Assembly: GCA_028708845.1 (NCBI GenBank)
Contig: JAQVXZ010000014.1
Location: forward strand, 1-60,132
Reading direction: 5' to 3'
DNA length: 60,132 nt
DNA from: Bacteroidales bacterium
Lineage (GTDB): Bacteria; Bacteroidota; Bacteroidia; Bacteroidales; P3
In this document: piece after piece, positions 60,066-60,132 of the stretch
Layout: each line of letters starts with the position of its first letter
Numbering within the stretch: position 1 is the stretch's first letter
The notes under the pieces: model-generated
The model's database searches: none
Told to the model about the DNA's origin: nothing
What the model saw: only the letters and a program-made list of their open reading frames with translations
Made by a program: the position numbers and the translations under genes

Positions 60066-60132
60066 TTAACAATTAATCATTAAATTAAACTCTTGTTCGG
60101 ATATTATTTTTACACCTAATTTCTCTGCTTTG
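60066..60132 (-). CDS. ligA: 3' end of NAD-dependent DNA ligase
   Basis: The last 21 codons before the stop at 60066-60068 read KAEKLGVKIISEQEFNLMIN and C. KAEKLG(V)KII(S/N)E.EF is the invariant end of the C-terminal BRCT domain of LigA. The rest of the gene lies to the right of the window. It marks the return to core genome at the right edge of the accessory island. Confidence 0.75.
   Translation of the reverse strand, partial: KAEKLGVKIISEQEFNLMINC

Overview
The window reads as chromosome of an AT-rich member of the Bacteroidota, most likely Bacteroidales. The evidence is lineage-specific: promoters of the TTTG / TANNTTTG type, few Shine-Dalgarno sequences, a fused MurF-alanine racemase, DUF4492 beside cydAB, DUF3078 and BatA-like proteins, an HU-HIG protein, an exported protein with a type IX secretion (gliding-motility type) C-terminal domain, and IS4/IS1634-type insertion sequences. 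No rRNA, tRNA or CRISPR array was recognised.

Layout. (1) 1-1.24 kb: leftward debris of a mobile element (zinc-ribbon replication protein running off the left edge, broken replisome-type, helix-turn-helix and BRO antirepressor fragments). (2) 1.8-11.4 kb: a rightward four-gene BREX type 4 operon, brxP-brxC-pglZ-brxL. brxP carries an in-frame TAG at codon 144. (3) 11.9-30 kb: mostly housekeeping genes. Leftward are mnmE, a macro-like protein, cydB-cydA-DUF4492, two small exported proteins, tsaC, pepE and a large type IX secretion substrate. Rightward are the BatA-like/DUF2461/DUF3078 group, kdsA and hisS. (4) 30.2-35.3 kb: a type III restriction-modification pair (mod-res) behind a ~200-nt leader that can form two competing structures. 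(5) 35.3-46.4 kb: DUF454 and murF-alr (leftward), gdhA, pgi, an aldehyde dehydrogenase, an IS1634-type fragment cut by an IS4-family element, a small lipoprotein and mtaB. (6) 46.5-60.0 kb: a leftward accessory island of small lipoproteins, exported proteins and tiny membrane proteins. It is built around four full copies and one partial copy of a repeated module: a strong promoter, a short N-terminally anchored protein, a hairpin leader, then a different exported gene. (7) 60.07 kb onward: the 3' end of ligA.

How the parts relate. The two defence systems (BREX 4 and type III R-M) are each preceded, at some distance, by the same 31-bp inverted-repeat sequence, which suggests related insertion or rearrangement histories. 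The 46.5-60 kb island looks like a locus that grows by duplicating a promoter-bearing module. Its contents (a Gly/Ala-rich exported-type protein followed by two overlapping tiny membrane proteins, a Gly-rich 92-aa peptide, a beta-propeller/thioredoxin-like lipoprotein pair) look like an uncharacterised secreted-peptide or inter-bacterial competition locus. That functional reading is inference. All family assignments come from recognising sequence motifs by eye; no database search was run.
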